Of a stretch of 64,000 nucleotides of DNA, positions 9,522 to 17,260 are shown in pieces. The stretch spans positions 124,001 through 188,000 of the forward strand of contig CAJTBO010000002.1 in NCBI GenBank assembly GCA_910573755.1. Direction: 5' to 3'. The position numbers and the translations under genes were made by a program. Position 1 is the stretch's first letter; the number at the start of each line of letters is the position of its first letter. The notes beneath the pieces were generated by a model. It saw only the letters and a list, made by a program, of their open reading frames with translations. It was not told where the DNA came from and made no database searches. The DNA comes from Lachnospiraceae bacterium (GTDB taxonomy: Bacteria > Bacillota > Clostridia > Lachnospirales > Lachnospiraceae).

Positions 9522-10121
9522 ATGGGAAAACAGATCAACTACTGGATGGATTACGACAGCTTTTTATTGCTGGCACAGAAGGCCCTTGATCTGGGCTGCA
9601 GGATCGTGAAGGAAGATCTGGATGCCGGGAAGGTGACACAGAGCAATGATATCGGCATAGTAACGCCTTACGGAAAATACAAGCGTATCGGTTACTACTT
9701 TCATCTGCCTGAAGCCGGTGAGATCAAAGTCGGGCTGTATAACGGCATGGAACGGATAGACTCCGGATTTTCCGCAACCGGCAACGCCGTTATCGAGGCG
9801 GGTTATTCCTTTATCTGGAAAGAGCCGGAGGGCGCCTGCGGAACCCGGGAGATTAAAGAACTGCGGAGAGCGAGAATTTACTGTATAACGGGATATTACG
9901 ATGAGAACGGGGCATATATTCCGAGGCCGGATTGCCTGACAAGGGTTTATAACGCGCTGGCAAGATATGTAAAAAAACTGGCGCCCTGTACGGAGTTTGC
10001 AGATAAGCGGATCAGTATAAAAGATGAGGATTACGGGAAAGAGTATGAATACAGACATAAGGAATATGTGACAGGGGCGTGCCTGGATATGGTAAACAAT
10101 GAAGGGTATGTATTGTGCTGA
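9522..10121 (+). CDS. Unrecognised 199-residue protein downstream of acyltransferase
   Basis: I do not recognise this family. ATG 9522 follows AAAGGGCAG and lies 8 bp after the acyltransferase stop; a longer frame from 9363 lies inside that gene and is unlikely. The protein appears soluble, has no signal peptide or membrane segment, and mixes charged and aromatic residues (INYWMDYDSFLLLAQKAL near the start, later YGKYKRIGYYFHLP and AGYSFIWKEPEG). The composition suggests an alpha/beta fold. A terminator follows directly, so it is the last gene of the glycosyltransferase-acyltransferase unit. A role with surface glycan is suggested only by that position. Confidence 0.75.
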   Translation: MGKQINYWMDYDSFLLLAQKALDLGCRIVKEDLDAGKVTQSNDIGIVTPYGKYKRIGYYFHLPEAGEIKVGLYNGMERIDSGFSATGNAVIEAGYSFIWKEPEGACGTREIKELRRARIYCITGYYDENGAYIPRPDCLTRVYNALARYVKKLAPCTEFADKRISIKDEDYGKEYEYRHKEYVTGACLDMVNNEGYVLC

Positions 10122-10125
10122 ACTG

Positions 10126-10150
10126 AAAAAGGCGGAGATTTCCGCCTTTT
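10126..10150 (+). terminator. Rho-independent terminator
   Basis: The stem GGCGGA/TCCGCC is flanked by A5 on the left and TTTT on the right. It ends the unit that closes at 10121 and, being A/T flanked on both sides, may also stop transcripts arriving from the opposite direction. Confidence 0.8.
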
Positions 10151-10215
10151 AATATATCTAAATACTTAGAATAAATCGTGACAAATAAGTAATAAAAATA
10201 TATTTATAAATAAAT

Positions 10216-11892
10216 TCACAAGAACTTCGCGACTGCCTCTATAACCTTTTTCACGGTTCCTTCTTTAAAAGGACTGCTCAGATTCCCGAGTGCAAGGAGT
10301 TCAGGATAACTCTTTGTGCCGCCGGCGCAGCAGAGACGGTGATAGTCTTTCCATGTCGCCTGAAAATCGTCTGCCATACGTTCATAATATTCCAGTGAAC
10401 CGATCCGCGCCAGTGCGTAATCAATATAGTAGAAAGGACATACAAAAATATGCAGCTTTTGCATCCAGAATCCGCCCTGTTCCAGAAATGTATTTCCGTC
10501 ATAATTGCGCCAGGGGAGGTATTTTTTCTCAAGTTCCCGCCATACTTTTCTTCTTCCGGTGCTGTCAGTTAATCGTTCCATATAAACCCGATGCTGAAAT
10601 TCATCGACACAGGCTATATAGGGTATGAACTGAAGTTCGCTCCATAAATGGGCTTTGCGGTACTTTTCAGCCTGATCTCCAAAAAACAGCTCCATCCAGG
10701 GGTAGGTGAATAATTCCATTGTCATGGACGGGATCTCGTCAACTTCTTCCGAGGAAAATACCTGCTCGGAGAGAGGAATTTTCCGGGAGGCTTCAAAAGC
10801 CTGAAAAGCGTGCCCTGCTTCATGAGTCAGCACTTCCACATCCGCATCTGTGCCGTTGAAGTTTGAGAAGATAAAGGGCGCCTTGTATTCAGGAAGTATG
10901 GTGCAGTAGCCGCCCTGCTGCTTGCCCGGTTTTGTCTCCAGATCAAACAGGCCATATTGCAGCATGCAGTCAAAAAATATACCTGTCTCCTCAGAAAGTT
11001 CGCGGTACATCTTTCCCGCCTGCGCGAGCATTTCATCTTTTGAGCCTTTCGGAACGGCGTTTCCCTCGGGGTAGATAAGGGATTCATCGTAATAATAAAG
11101 TGTTTCTATGCCGAGCCGCTCCTTCTGTTTTTCAAATAGAGTGCGGCAGAGAGGAACGACATATCGGAGGATCTGTTCACGGAACAGCGCAACATCATCG
11201 GGGGTGTAGGTATATCGTTTGTTCTGCAGAAAGACCATTTCCTCATAGCCGGAGAAGCCGAGATTTTCTGCCATTTTCAGGCGGATGTCTATAAGTTCGC
11301 TGTAGATTTCATCCAGTTTTCCGGAGATGGATTCATACAGTGCCGCCCAGGCCTCCATCGCTTCTTTCCGTACCTGCCGTTCAGTGCACTGCATTTTCTT
11401 TAAAAGGCCGTAGAAGTTCAGTGTTTCCCCATGGAAGTCTGTCTGGGAGGAAGCGACGATTTTGCTGTATTCCTGCGTGAGTGCGCTTTCCCGTATCTGA
11501 AGTTCCACGTTACACTGGTCGGCAAGGCGTATGCGGCTTCGCACATTATGTATATAGTAAGAGCCGAATTCGTTTTCAAAGTCCTTCAGGAACCGGCTTT
11601 TCAGGAATGCTTCATGGAATTTCTTCATTTCCACCTGGATATTTGGCTTTACATTGTGGAAATATTCCATCTCCTTCTCATAAAATGCATCCAGCGTATT
11701 GATGCTGTTGCGGATGTAAGCGAGTTCCCCCATGGTGGTGAAGTGTTCCTGCTGACGGTTCAGATCCAGAAAGATTTTTCTTGCCCCGGCGTAATTTTCA
11801 CATCGGGCAAGGGCAGCGGCAGCTTTGTCAATTTCTGCAAGAAGTGCCTTGCCATCCGGTCTTAGATAGGTTAGGTTTGAAAAATGTTCCAT
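10216..11892 (-). CDS. pepF: M3-family oligoendopeptidase (PepF type)
   Basis: A cytosolic zinc metallopeptidase that trims short peptides. The 558-residue protein carries the M3 signature with the HEXXH zinc site HEAGH at 357-361, followed by FQAFEA and the downstream Glu-containing VFSSEEVDEIPSM that supplies the third ligand. Length and the C-terminal helical domain fit clostridial oligoendopeptidase F. The start is fixed by a strong ribosome site (AAAAAGGAGG on the reverse strand, about 11901-11910) before ATG at 11892. A longer frame reaching 12012 reads through the 28-bp tandem repeats and is not credible. The gene runs opposite to its neighbours and is probably monocistronic. Confidence 0.93.
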   Translation of the reverse strand: MEHFSNLTYLRPDGKALLAEIDKAAAALARCENYAGARKIFLDLNRQQEHFTTMGELAYIRNSINTLDAFYEKEMEYFHNVKPNIQVEMKKFHEAFLKSRFLKDFENEFGSYYIHNVRSRIRLADQCNVELQIRESALTQEYSKIVASSQTDFHGETLNFYGLLKKMQCTERQVRKEAMEAWAALYESISGKLDEIYSELIDIRLKMAENLGFSGYEEMVFLQNKRYTYTPDDVALFREQILRYVVPLCRTLFEKQKERLGIETLYYYDESLIYPEGNAVPKGSKDEMLAQAGKMYRELSEETGIFFDCMLQYGLFDLETKPGKQQGGYCTILPEYKAPFIFSNFNGTDADVEVLTHEAGHAFQAFEASRKIPLSEQVFSSEEVDEIPSMTMELFTYPWMELFFGDQAEKYRKAHLWSELQFIPYIACVDEFQHRVYMERLTDSTGRRKVWRELEKKYLPWRNYDGNTFLEQGGFWMQKLHIFVCPFYYIDYALARIGSLEYYERMADDFQATWKDYHRLCCAGGTKSYPELLALGNLSSPFKEGTVKKVIEAVAKFL

Positions 11893-11946
11893 GACGGCCT
11901 CCTTTTTGATTGAATATAAGGGCAGAGCGCAAAACGTGCTGCCCGC

Positions 11947-12030
11947 TGCATAGCATAAGGACGAATGCGTCTGTTGCATAGCATAAGGACAAGTGTGTCC
12001 GTTGCATAGCATAAGGACGAAAGTGTCCGT
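11947..12030 (-). repeat. Three tandem 28-bp repeats upstream of the oligoendopeptidase gene
   Basis: Three contiguous 28-bp units at 11947-11974, 11975-12002 and 12003-12030 share TGCATAGCATAAGGAC and end in GTCTGT or GTCCGT. Units 2 and 3 contain a small GGAC...GTCC inverted repeat. They sit 55-140 bp before the start codon, in the promoter or 5' leader. There is no spacer between units, so this is not a CRISPR array. Confidence 0.85.
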
Positions 12031-12104
12031 TGCCTATATATTCATGAATATTATAGTGAAAATAACAGGAACGGTCAATATTCACTTTATAGAATATCGG
12101 CGAA

Positions 12105-12221
12105 ATGGATCTTCCGGTGTATGAAATTGGTCTGACAAACTATGAAGTAAGACTGATGTTTCATTCCATGGCAAAATGCTCATGTACGGTAAAGAAGCAA
12201 GTAACCGAAAACAAGAGATAG
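12105..12221 (+). pseudogene. Remnant of an AAA-ATPase/PD-(D/E)xK (DUF1703-type) protein
   Basis: A 38-codon open stretch encodes LPVYEIGLTNYEVRLMF, which resembles the hinge between the ATPase and nuclease-like domains of clostridial AAA-ATPase-like proteins, where a G(L/I)xNxEVR motif is typical. The rest of the gene is missing on both sides and the frame soon ends in TAG. The recognition rests on this one motif, so confidence is modest. Confidence 0.4.
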
Positions 12222-12450
12222 ACCGCCAGCACCGCACTATTCCGAATCAAAGAAACGAAAGACCAAAAGACAAGCACCGTGAAAATGTGTATAAACTTGC
12301 TATTCCGTCATGGAAAAGTTAAAGTGCAGCTTTCCCACATTCTGCAAACAGACTTTCCCACAACTCCATAAGATAGCAAGTTATGCACATTACGCACAGT
12401 GCCGACTACTCCGGAATCCATTTCATATATATATCACTAAAAAATCGAAA
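12222..12450. other. Intergenic stretch with no recognisable gene
   Basis: No ORF with a ribosome site and no conserved RNA element is visible here. The sequence is A+T rich and probably part of the decayed accessory island that starts at about 12.1 kb. Confidence 0.5.
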
Positions 12451-12480
12451 CTTGTCAAGCCATGTCAAGATTTTTATGAT
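12451..12480 (+). promoter_or_regulatory. Promoter with overlapping operator, originally for the WYL regulator
   Basis: TTGTCA (12452-12457), a 17-bp spacer and TATGAT (12475-12480) form a good sigma-A promoter. Its -35 lies inside an imperfect palindrome, CTTGTCA-N5-TGTCAAG (12451-12469). The same motif, perfect, precedes the zinc-ribbon gene at 15256. The insertion sequence begins 12 bp after the -10 and separates this promoter from the regulator gene at 14364. Confidence 0.65.
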
Positions 12481-12492
12481 ATTCTTATTAGA

Positions 12493-14339
12493 TGATGTTG
12501 GGGTCAAAAGTCCCTATAGTACCTTGAAAATTTTACACAAACACACTATTTTCCTCCCGCTGTGATATACTGTATCTATCAAGTGAAGGTGGTAAATACA
12601 TATGTCATTTAGAACAAATTCTTATCAGCAGTTATCTCTTACAGACAGTTTTTCCGGGCTGACGTTCCGGGAGCAAAAGGCATTAGAACACTCATGGGCA
12701 AAATCATTTGCAGAGGATATTTTCCCCTTCATAAATGAAGAATCATTTGAAGTTCTATATTCTTCTAATGCCTCAAGACCAAATACACCAGTAAATGTCT
12801 GTATTGGTGCATTGATCATTAAAGAAGTTTTCGGCATTTCGGATGATGAAATCGTTGAAAATTTAATGCTGGATCCCCGGTATCAGTATGCTCTTCATAC
12901 TACAAGCTGTGAAGAACAGCCTCTGAGTGACAAAACACTTTCACGCTTCCGCAAACGCTGCTATGATTATGAGTCTGCTTACGGAATAGATTTACTCCAT
13001 AACTGCATTACAAGCTTGAGTGAGAAAATCGCAAAAATGATGGATCTTAATCCCCGAATCAAGCGGATGGATTCTATGATGATTGCTGCAAATATCAGAA
13101 AACTCAGCCGTACAGAGCTGCTTTATACCTGCGTGGCAAAGCTGGCTGTTTATTTCCATAAAAATAATCCGGATGTCCTGCCGGAAGACTTTGGACATTA
13201 TTGTGACCCGAATGATTACAACAGAACCTTTTACTACAATAATGATTCTGAAACGGATAACCGATTAAAGAACATCCTCAAAGACGCAGATAAACTACTG
13301 TCTATATGCGGTTCCGACTATGATGACGTTACGGAATATCAGCTTCTGGTCCGCTGCCTTTCGGAACAAACCGTTGTAAAAGAAGCGGTTCGCCGTCTCC
13401 GCACAAAAGAAGACGGTGGGCTTCATTCCGGAATCCTTCAGAATCCTTCTGACCCAGATGCAACTTTCAGGGAAAAAGCCGGGAAAGAACATCGGGGGTA
13501 TGCTGCCAATCTGGAAGAGACAGTCGGTAAAAACGGCTCTGTCATCACGGATTATCAGTACGAGCAGAACAACTACAGCGACAGCCGGTTTTTGAAAGAC
13601 AGCCTGGGACGCAAGGAAGTACAGGAAGAAGAAACGATCCTTGTTACAGACGGTGCTTATTCAGGAAAAGCAAACCATGATCTTGCCAAAGAAAAGAACA
13701 TCCGTCTGGTTAATACCGATTTATCCGGAAAGCCTGTCGATGATATCCTTGCAGATTTCGTCTTTAACGAAACAGGAACAAAGGTTTTGAGATGTCCGGC
13801 AGGATATGAACCAAAATCCTGTGGATATACAGGAAGTAAATCCCGGCAGTTCCATATATCGTTTAAAAGAGATCAGTGTGCAGGATGCCCGAACAAAGAC
13901 CGGTGCAAAGCGAAGATTCATAAACGAGTCAGTTCAGTAACGGTATCGGTAAAAGCCCATGAACGGGCAAAGCAACAACGGTACATGGGAACGGAAGAAT
14001 TCCACAATCTTTTAAAAATCCGAAATGGAGTAGAAACAGTACCCTCCATTTTGAGAAGAATCTACCATACTGACAGGATGCCAGTCAGAGGACTGATAAG
14101 CGGAAGATTTTTCTTTGGCTGCAAAATCGGGGCATTGAACTTTAAAAAGCTCTTCACATATCGGAAGGGCCTGGGGCACTATGCCGAAAACCTGGTATTG
14201 GTATGATAAAGCTGAAGCCAACTATCCAATATCACAGATAAATATGCAAAATCTTATCCTCATAAGGATTGTGTAAAATTTTCAAGGTACTATATAGGAA
14301 GTCAGAGAGTTTCTAAAAACTCTTTTGACCCCAACATCA
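12493..14339 (+). mobile_element. IS1182-family insertion sequence, apparently intact
   Basis: The ends are inverted repeats: TGATGTTGGGGTCAAAAG at 12493-12510 and its complement at 14322-14339. A second, inner 23-bp perfect inverted repeat lies at 12518-12540 and 14269-14291. TTAGA flanks both ends (12488-12492 and 14340-14344) as a 5-bp target duplication. A single intact transposase gene fills the element. Joining the flanks across the duplication rebuilds a continuous promoter-to-ribosome-site region for the downstream WYL regulator, which indicates a recent insertion. Confidence 0.88.
12602..14206 (+). CDS. IS1182-family transposase
   Basis: This is the DDE transposase of the element. 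The 534-residue protein has the N-terminal DUF772-type region (FREQKALEHSWAKSFAEDIF, later LSDKTLSRFRKRCY), the DDE core including VTDGAYSGKANHDL, and a C-terminal Cys-rich segment (CAGCPNKDRCK) typical of the family. ATG 12602 follows AAGGTGG nine bases upstream. There are no frameshifts or internal stops, so transposition may still be possible. The inner inverted repeats next to both ends could form a hairpin in read-through RNA that limits transposase translation, which is an inference. Confidence 0.93.
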   Translation: MSFRTNSYQQLSLTDSFSGLTFREQKALEHSWAKSFAEDIFPFINEESFEVLYSSNASRPNTPVNVCIGALIIKEVFGISDDEIVENLMLDPRYQYALHTTSCEEQPLSDKTLSRFRKRCYDYESAYGIDLLHNCITSLSEKIAKMMDLNPRIKRMDSMMIAANIRKLSRTELLYTCVAKLAVYFHKNNPDVLPEDFGHYCDPNDYNRTFYYNNDSETDNRLKNILKDADKLLSICGSDYDDVTEYQLLVRCLSEQTVVKEAVRRLRTKEDGGLHSGILQNPSDPDATFREKAGKEHRGYAANLEETVGKNGSVITDYQYEQNNYSDSRFLKDSLGRKEVQEEETILVTDGAYSGKANHDLAKEKNIRLVNTDLSGKPVDDILADFVFNETGTKVLRCPAGYEPKSCGYTGSKSRQFHISFKRDQCAGCPNKDRCKAKIHKRVSSVTVSVKAHERAKQQRYMGTEEFHNLLKIRNGVETVPSILRRIYHTDRMPVRGLISGRFFFGCKIGALNFKKLFTYRKGLGHYAENLVLV

Positions 14340-14363
14340 TTAGATAACAGGGGAGGTGAAATG

Positions 14364-15260
14364 ATGTCGGATAATCGCTTATTCAAAATGTTATATTATC
14401 TTTTAGACAAGGAACATGCTACGGCTCCTGAATTAGCAGCTGAATTTGAAGTTTCTACAAGAACAATTTATCGTGACGTAGAAGCATTAAGCAGTGCGGG
14501 TATCCCGATCTATGCTGAACCTGGAAGAAACGGCGGTATATACTTATTGCAGGATTTTATTTTGGACAGAGCAATATTATCCGAAAATGAGAAGCAGGAA
14601 GTATTAACGGCAATACAAAGTATATTTGCCACAGGCTATACTGGAGAAAAAGAATTACTAACAAAGTTATCAGCGATTTTCAATGTAAATACAAGAAATT
14701 GGCTTGAAGTGGATTTTTCACGTTGGGGAAAACGTATTTATGATAACTCAAAATTTGAAATTTTAAAAACAGCGGTGATTCAGTGCAGAGAAGTAAAGAT
14801 AGTTTATGAAAACTCTAACAGCAGAAGAAGCACACGAATCGTTCAACCATTAAAAATATCTTATAAATCAAAAGAATGGTATTTAAAAGCGTTTTGCATG
14901 GAAAAACAAGATTTTCGCACATTCAAATTAAACCGTATATTAGAGCTGGAATTATTAGAGGACACATTTGTGCCAAGACCATACCCGGAAGAAAAAAACA
15001 ATCTGCAACAGATATACCCTAAAATAGTCCTTTCGTTTTCAAAAGCTATTGCATATCGTGTCTATGATGAATTTGACGAATCAGAAATTGAATATCAAAA
15101 AAACGGTGATTTAATTGTTTGTACTGAAATGCCAGTTGATACATGGCTTACTGGTTATCTGCTTTCATTCGGGGCACAAGTTGAAATCATTGAACCAAAG
15201 TATTTAAAAGGTATTTTAGCTGAACAGGCACAAGAAATATATAAAAAAAATAAACCTTGA
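14364..15260 (+). CDS. HTH/WYL-domain transcriptional regulator (YafY type)
   Basis: A DNA-binding regulator of about 298 residues. The N-terminal winged helix includes TAPELAAEFEVSTRTIYRDV, and GRNGGIYLL follows. The C-terminal WYL domain (about 120-220) contains KSKEWYLKAFC and the FRTFKLNRI strand that normally binds a ligand. The ribosome site GGGGAGGTG fits ATG 14364 best; ATG 14361 is also possible. The upstream in-frame TTG lies in the IS end and is not credible. The IS separates the gene from its native promoter at 12452-12480, so current expression depends on outward transcription from the IS. Its likely target, the zinc-ribbon gene, starts 96 bp downstream under a matching palindrome. 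Confidence 0.9.
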   Translation: MSDNRLFKMLYYLLDKEHATAPELAAEFEVSTRTIYRDVEALSSAGIPIYAEPGRNGGIYLLQDFILDRAILSENEKQEVLTAIQSIFATGYTGEKELLTKLSAIFNVNTRNWLEVDFSRWGKRIYDNSKFEILKTAVIQCREVKIVYENSNSRRSTRIVQPLKISYKSKEWYLKAFCMEKQDFRTFKLNRILELELLEDTFVPRPYPEEKNNLQQIYPKIVLSFSKAIAYRVYDEFDESEIEYQKNGDLIVCTEMPVDTWLTGYLLSFGAQVEIIEPKYLKGILAEQAQEIYKKNKP

Positions 15261-15290
15261 CAAAAGGTGTCAAGATATATGTGCTATACT
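15256..15290 (+). promoter_or_regulatory. Palindromic operator and extended -10 promoter of the zinc-ribbon gene
   Basis: A perfect inverted repeat, CTTGACA-N5-TGTCAAG, spans 15256-15274 and overlaps the regulator's stop codon. An extended -10, TGCTATACT, lies at 15282-15290; the TTGACA inside the palindrome is 22 bp from it, longer than ideal. The same palindrome with one mismatch lies in the promoter at 12451. The WYL protein is the obvious candidate to bind both. Confidence 0.65.
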
Positions 15291-15356
15291 AATGACCATA
15301 GCAATACAACTATACAGAAACTTTAAGCACAATTTAGAAAGAAAGAGGTAACAAAA

Positions 15357-15629
15357 ATGAATGAAATGAATCAGAAATTTTGTCAGTGCTGCGGTATGCC
15401 TATGGGAGATACTGATGAACTGTACGGAACAAATGCAGATGGCAGCAAAAATGAGGAATACTGCAAGTATTGTTTTGAAAACGGTAAGTTTACTTTTAAT
15501 GGTACGATGGAAGAAATGATTGAGGTATGTGTACCGAATATGGCTGCTGCTAACCCCGATATGAGCGAAGAAGAAGCAAGAAAAATTATGCTTGAATGGT
15601 TTCCGACACTGAAACGCTGGAAAAACTAA
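15357..15629 (+). CDS. Small zinc-ribbon protein (Zn_ribbon_2 type)
   Basis: A 90-residue cytosolic protein with two paired-Cys knuckles, FCQCCGMPM near residue 8 and EYCKYCFENG near residue 35, followed by a helical tail (EEMIEVCVPNMAAANPDMSEEEARK). This layout matches the putative zinc-ribbon family PF12674 that often sits beside WYL or AraC regulators. Its role is not known. The start ATG follows GAAAGAGGTAAC. It is probably controlled through the palindrome just upstream. Confidence 0.88.
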   Translation: MNEMNQKFCQCCGMPMGDTDELYGTNADGSKNEEYCKYCFENGKFTFNGTMEEMIEVCVPNMAAANPDMSEEEARKIMLEWFPTLKRWKN

Positions 15630-15795
15630 TTTTGATATTGTCATTTCTATCGTTCAATGATTAGTAAAAAAAGTGATATCATTTTTGTTGATGGGTAATC
15701 AAGGGGCGGTAGTTAAAATTGCCATCACCCCTTTGAATTATAAAAGCAGCCATAAACTATGCATCGCCCTATGTGGAAGAAAGGGGGAATCAACT

Positions 15796-16254
15796 ATGCC
15801 TTGCACAGAAGCATACAGAGAACACATCATGTATACGTTCAATGGCTTTTGCAAGACCGTCATACGCTTTGCGGCTATCAACGCATGGCGTGACAGGAGC
15901 AGGCGGCGGCAAAAAGAAATATCCCTTGAATACCTCACAGAAGAAAAGTTTTACCCCTTAGGCACAACAGATGAATATTTTGAAGCACCCTACGAAGAAC
16001 ACCCTATAACGATATGCGGTCAGACAGTTATCCTTACTAATGGGGAGCTTGCCGCCGCCCTGTTATCTTTGCCGGAGAAGAACCGGGAAATTATTTTCCT
16101 TTACTTTTTCGGGCATTACACACAGCAGGAAATCGGGGAAATGTACGGACGCTGCCGGAGTACGACAGGGTATCAAATCCGCAGGACTTTACAGCTCCTG
16201 CACAAAGAAATGGAGGTGCTTTCATATGGGGAATCCAAACCTTTTGCACTATGA
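15796..16254 (+). CDS. Conjugative-element sigma-70-like factor
   Basis: A 152-residue sigma-factor-like protein of the type found near the ends of Tn916/Tn1549-type integrative elements. A region-4 helix-turn-helix is visible at the C-terminus (LPEKNREIIFLYFFGHYTQ then QEIGEMYGRCRSTTGYQIRR). The N-terminal part (INAWRDRSRRRQKEI) matches the usual start of these proteins. ATG 15796 follows a GGGGG-containing ribosome site; a longer frame from 15673 lacks one. Its 3' end overlaps the next gene by 29 bp, the arrangement typical of this pair. No integrase, excisionase or relaxase is visible nearby, so the parent element appears largely lost. Confidence 0.85.
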   Translation: MPCTEAYREHIMYTFNGFCKTVIRFAAINAWRDRSRRRQKEISLEYLTEEKFYPLGTTDEYFEAPYEEHPITICGQTVILTNGELAAALLSLPEKNREIIFLYFFGHYTQQEIGEMYGRCRSTTGYQIRRTLQLLHKEMEVLSYGESKPFAL

Positions 16255-16438
16255 AACGATTGTCCGGGCAACCAGCGGAGAGCCGGAAGCCGTGGACGAG
16301 GTTTTGCGGCATTACAGCAAGCGTATCCGAATTGCCGCCATTGAAAACGGGCATATCGACAGAGATACCGGGGACAGCATAAAACAGCGGCTTGTTGCTT
16401 CCCTATTCAAATTTCGTTTTGATGGGCAGGAAGTATAA
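16226..16438 (+). CDS. Conjugative-element helix-turn-helix protein (HTH_16 type)
   Basis: A 70-residue protein starting MGNPNLLHYETIVRATSGEPEAV, with RHYSKRIRIAAI and a C-terminal FKFRF motif, matches the small HTH_16-type protein encoded just after the sigma-like gene in Tn916/Tn1549-type elements. ATG 16226 lies within the 3' end of the sigma gene and follows AATGGAGGTGC. Together the pair marks an element remnant; what it now regulates is unknown. Confidence 0.85.
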   Translation: MGNPNLLHYETIVRATSGEPEAVDEVLRHYSKRIRIAAIENGHIDRDTGDSIKQRLVASLFKFRFDGQEV

Positions 16439-16446
16439 GGAATTGC

Positions 16447-16475
16447 TTTCATTTTTGAAAAAATGGAGGTATAAT
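16447..16475 (+). promoter_or_regulatory. Probable promoter of the GNAT-YoaP gene
   Basis: A TATAAT hexamer at 16470-16475 lies 34 bp before the start codon. A weak -35-like TTTCAT is 17 bp upstream. The exact -10 supports the site and the -35 does not. Confidence 0.4.
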
Positions 16476-16508
16476 GGAGCAACGCTAAAAAATTACAGAG
16501 GTGTGCTT

Positions 16509-17255
16509 ATGGAATATATCAGAGTAACAAATGAGAATATAGAAAAAGAACATATATGTTGTGCAATTTCAAACAATAATGATATTCAAGTGTCATCAAA
16601 AAAAGAATGGTTAAAAGAACGTTTTGATGATGGTTTGGTTTTTTTAAAAAGTGAACAACGGGGAAAGTGTTTTATTGAATATATACCCGCTGAAAATGCT
16701 TGGAATCCCATTGTCGCAGATAGCTATATGTATATTGACTGTTTATGGGTAGCCGGTTCTTTTAAAGGACATGGTTATGGGGCAGAACTACTGAATATTT
16801 GCATTGAGGATAGCAAAAACAAAGGGAAAAAAGGACTATGTATATTATCTGCGGCAAAGAAAAAGCCTTTTCTGGCAGACCCTAAATTTTTAAAATACAA
16901 AGGGTTTGCCGTCAGCGATGAAGCGGATAACGGTATTCAGTTATGGCATTTATCTTTTACCGAAAACGCTTTATTGCCCAAATTCAAAGAATGTGCAAAA
17001 CACCCTCATATTGATGAGATGGGATATGTTCTGTATTACACTAATCAGTGTCCGTTTAATGCAAAATACATTCCTGTAATTGAAAACATTGCGAAAGAAA
17101 AATCTATACAATTCAAGTCGGTTCACTTACAGAACAAGAAGGACGCACAAAACGCTCCAACACCAATTACAACTTATGCATTATTTTTAGATGGTAACTA
17201 TATTACAAACGAGCAGATGAATGATAAGAGGTTTTTGAAATTATTAGAAAAGTAA
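16509..17255 (+). CDS. GNAT N-acetyltransferase with C-terminal YoaP domain
   Basis: A 248-residue protein with a GNAT fold. The acetyl-CoA pyrophosphate loop appears as FKGHGYGAELL near residue 95, and a YoaP-type C-terminal domain follows, in which YYTNQCPFNAKYIPVIENIA resembles a thioredoxin-like segment with one Cys. Such fusions are common accessory genes in Firmicutes; the substrate is not known. The start is ATG 16509 with AGAGGTG upstream. A longer in-frame start from 16392 would overlap the element HTH gene and is unlikely. Base composition is A+T rich like the rest of the island. Confidence 0.88.
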   Translation: MEYIRVTNENIEKEHICCAISNNNDIQVSSKKEWLKERFDDGLVFLKSEQRGKCFIEYIPAENAWNPIVADSYMYIDCLWVAGSFKGHGYGAELLNICIEDSKNKGKKGLCILSAAKKKPFLADPKFLKYKGFAVSDEADNGIQLWHLSFTENALLPKFKECAKHPHIDEMGYVLYYTNQCPFNAKYIPVIENIAKEKSIQFKSVHLQNKKDAQNAPTPITTYALFLDGNYITNEQMNDKRFLKLLEK

Positions 17256-17260
17256 CTTTT

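Noticed and set aside
11947-12030. Possible CRISPR array
   Set aside because: Three units are directly contiguous with no spacers and no cas gene is nearby.
11893-12085. Upstream extension of the oligoendopeptidase or small ORFs encoding LCYAMQ-type peptides
   Set aside because: These frames are translations of the 28-bp tandem repeats; the AAAAAGGAGG site fixes the real start at 11892.
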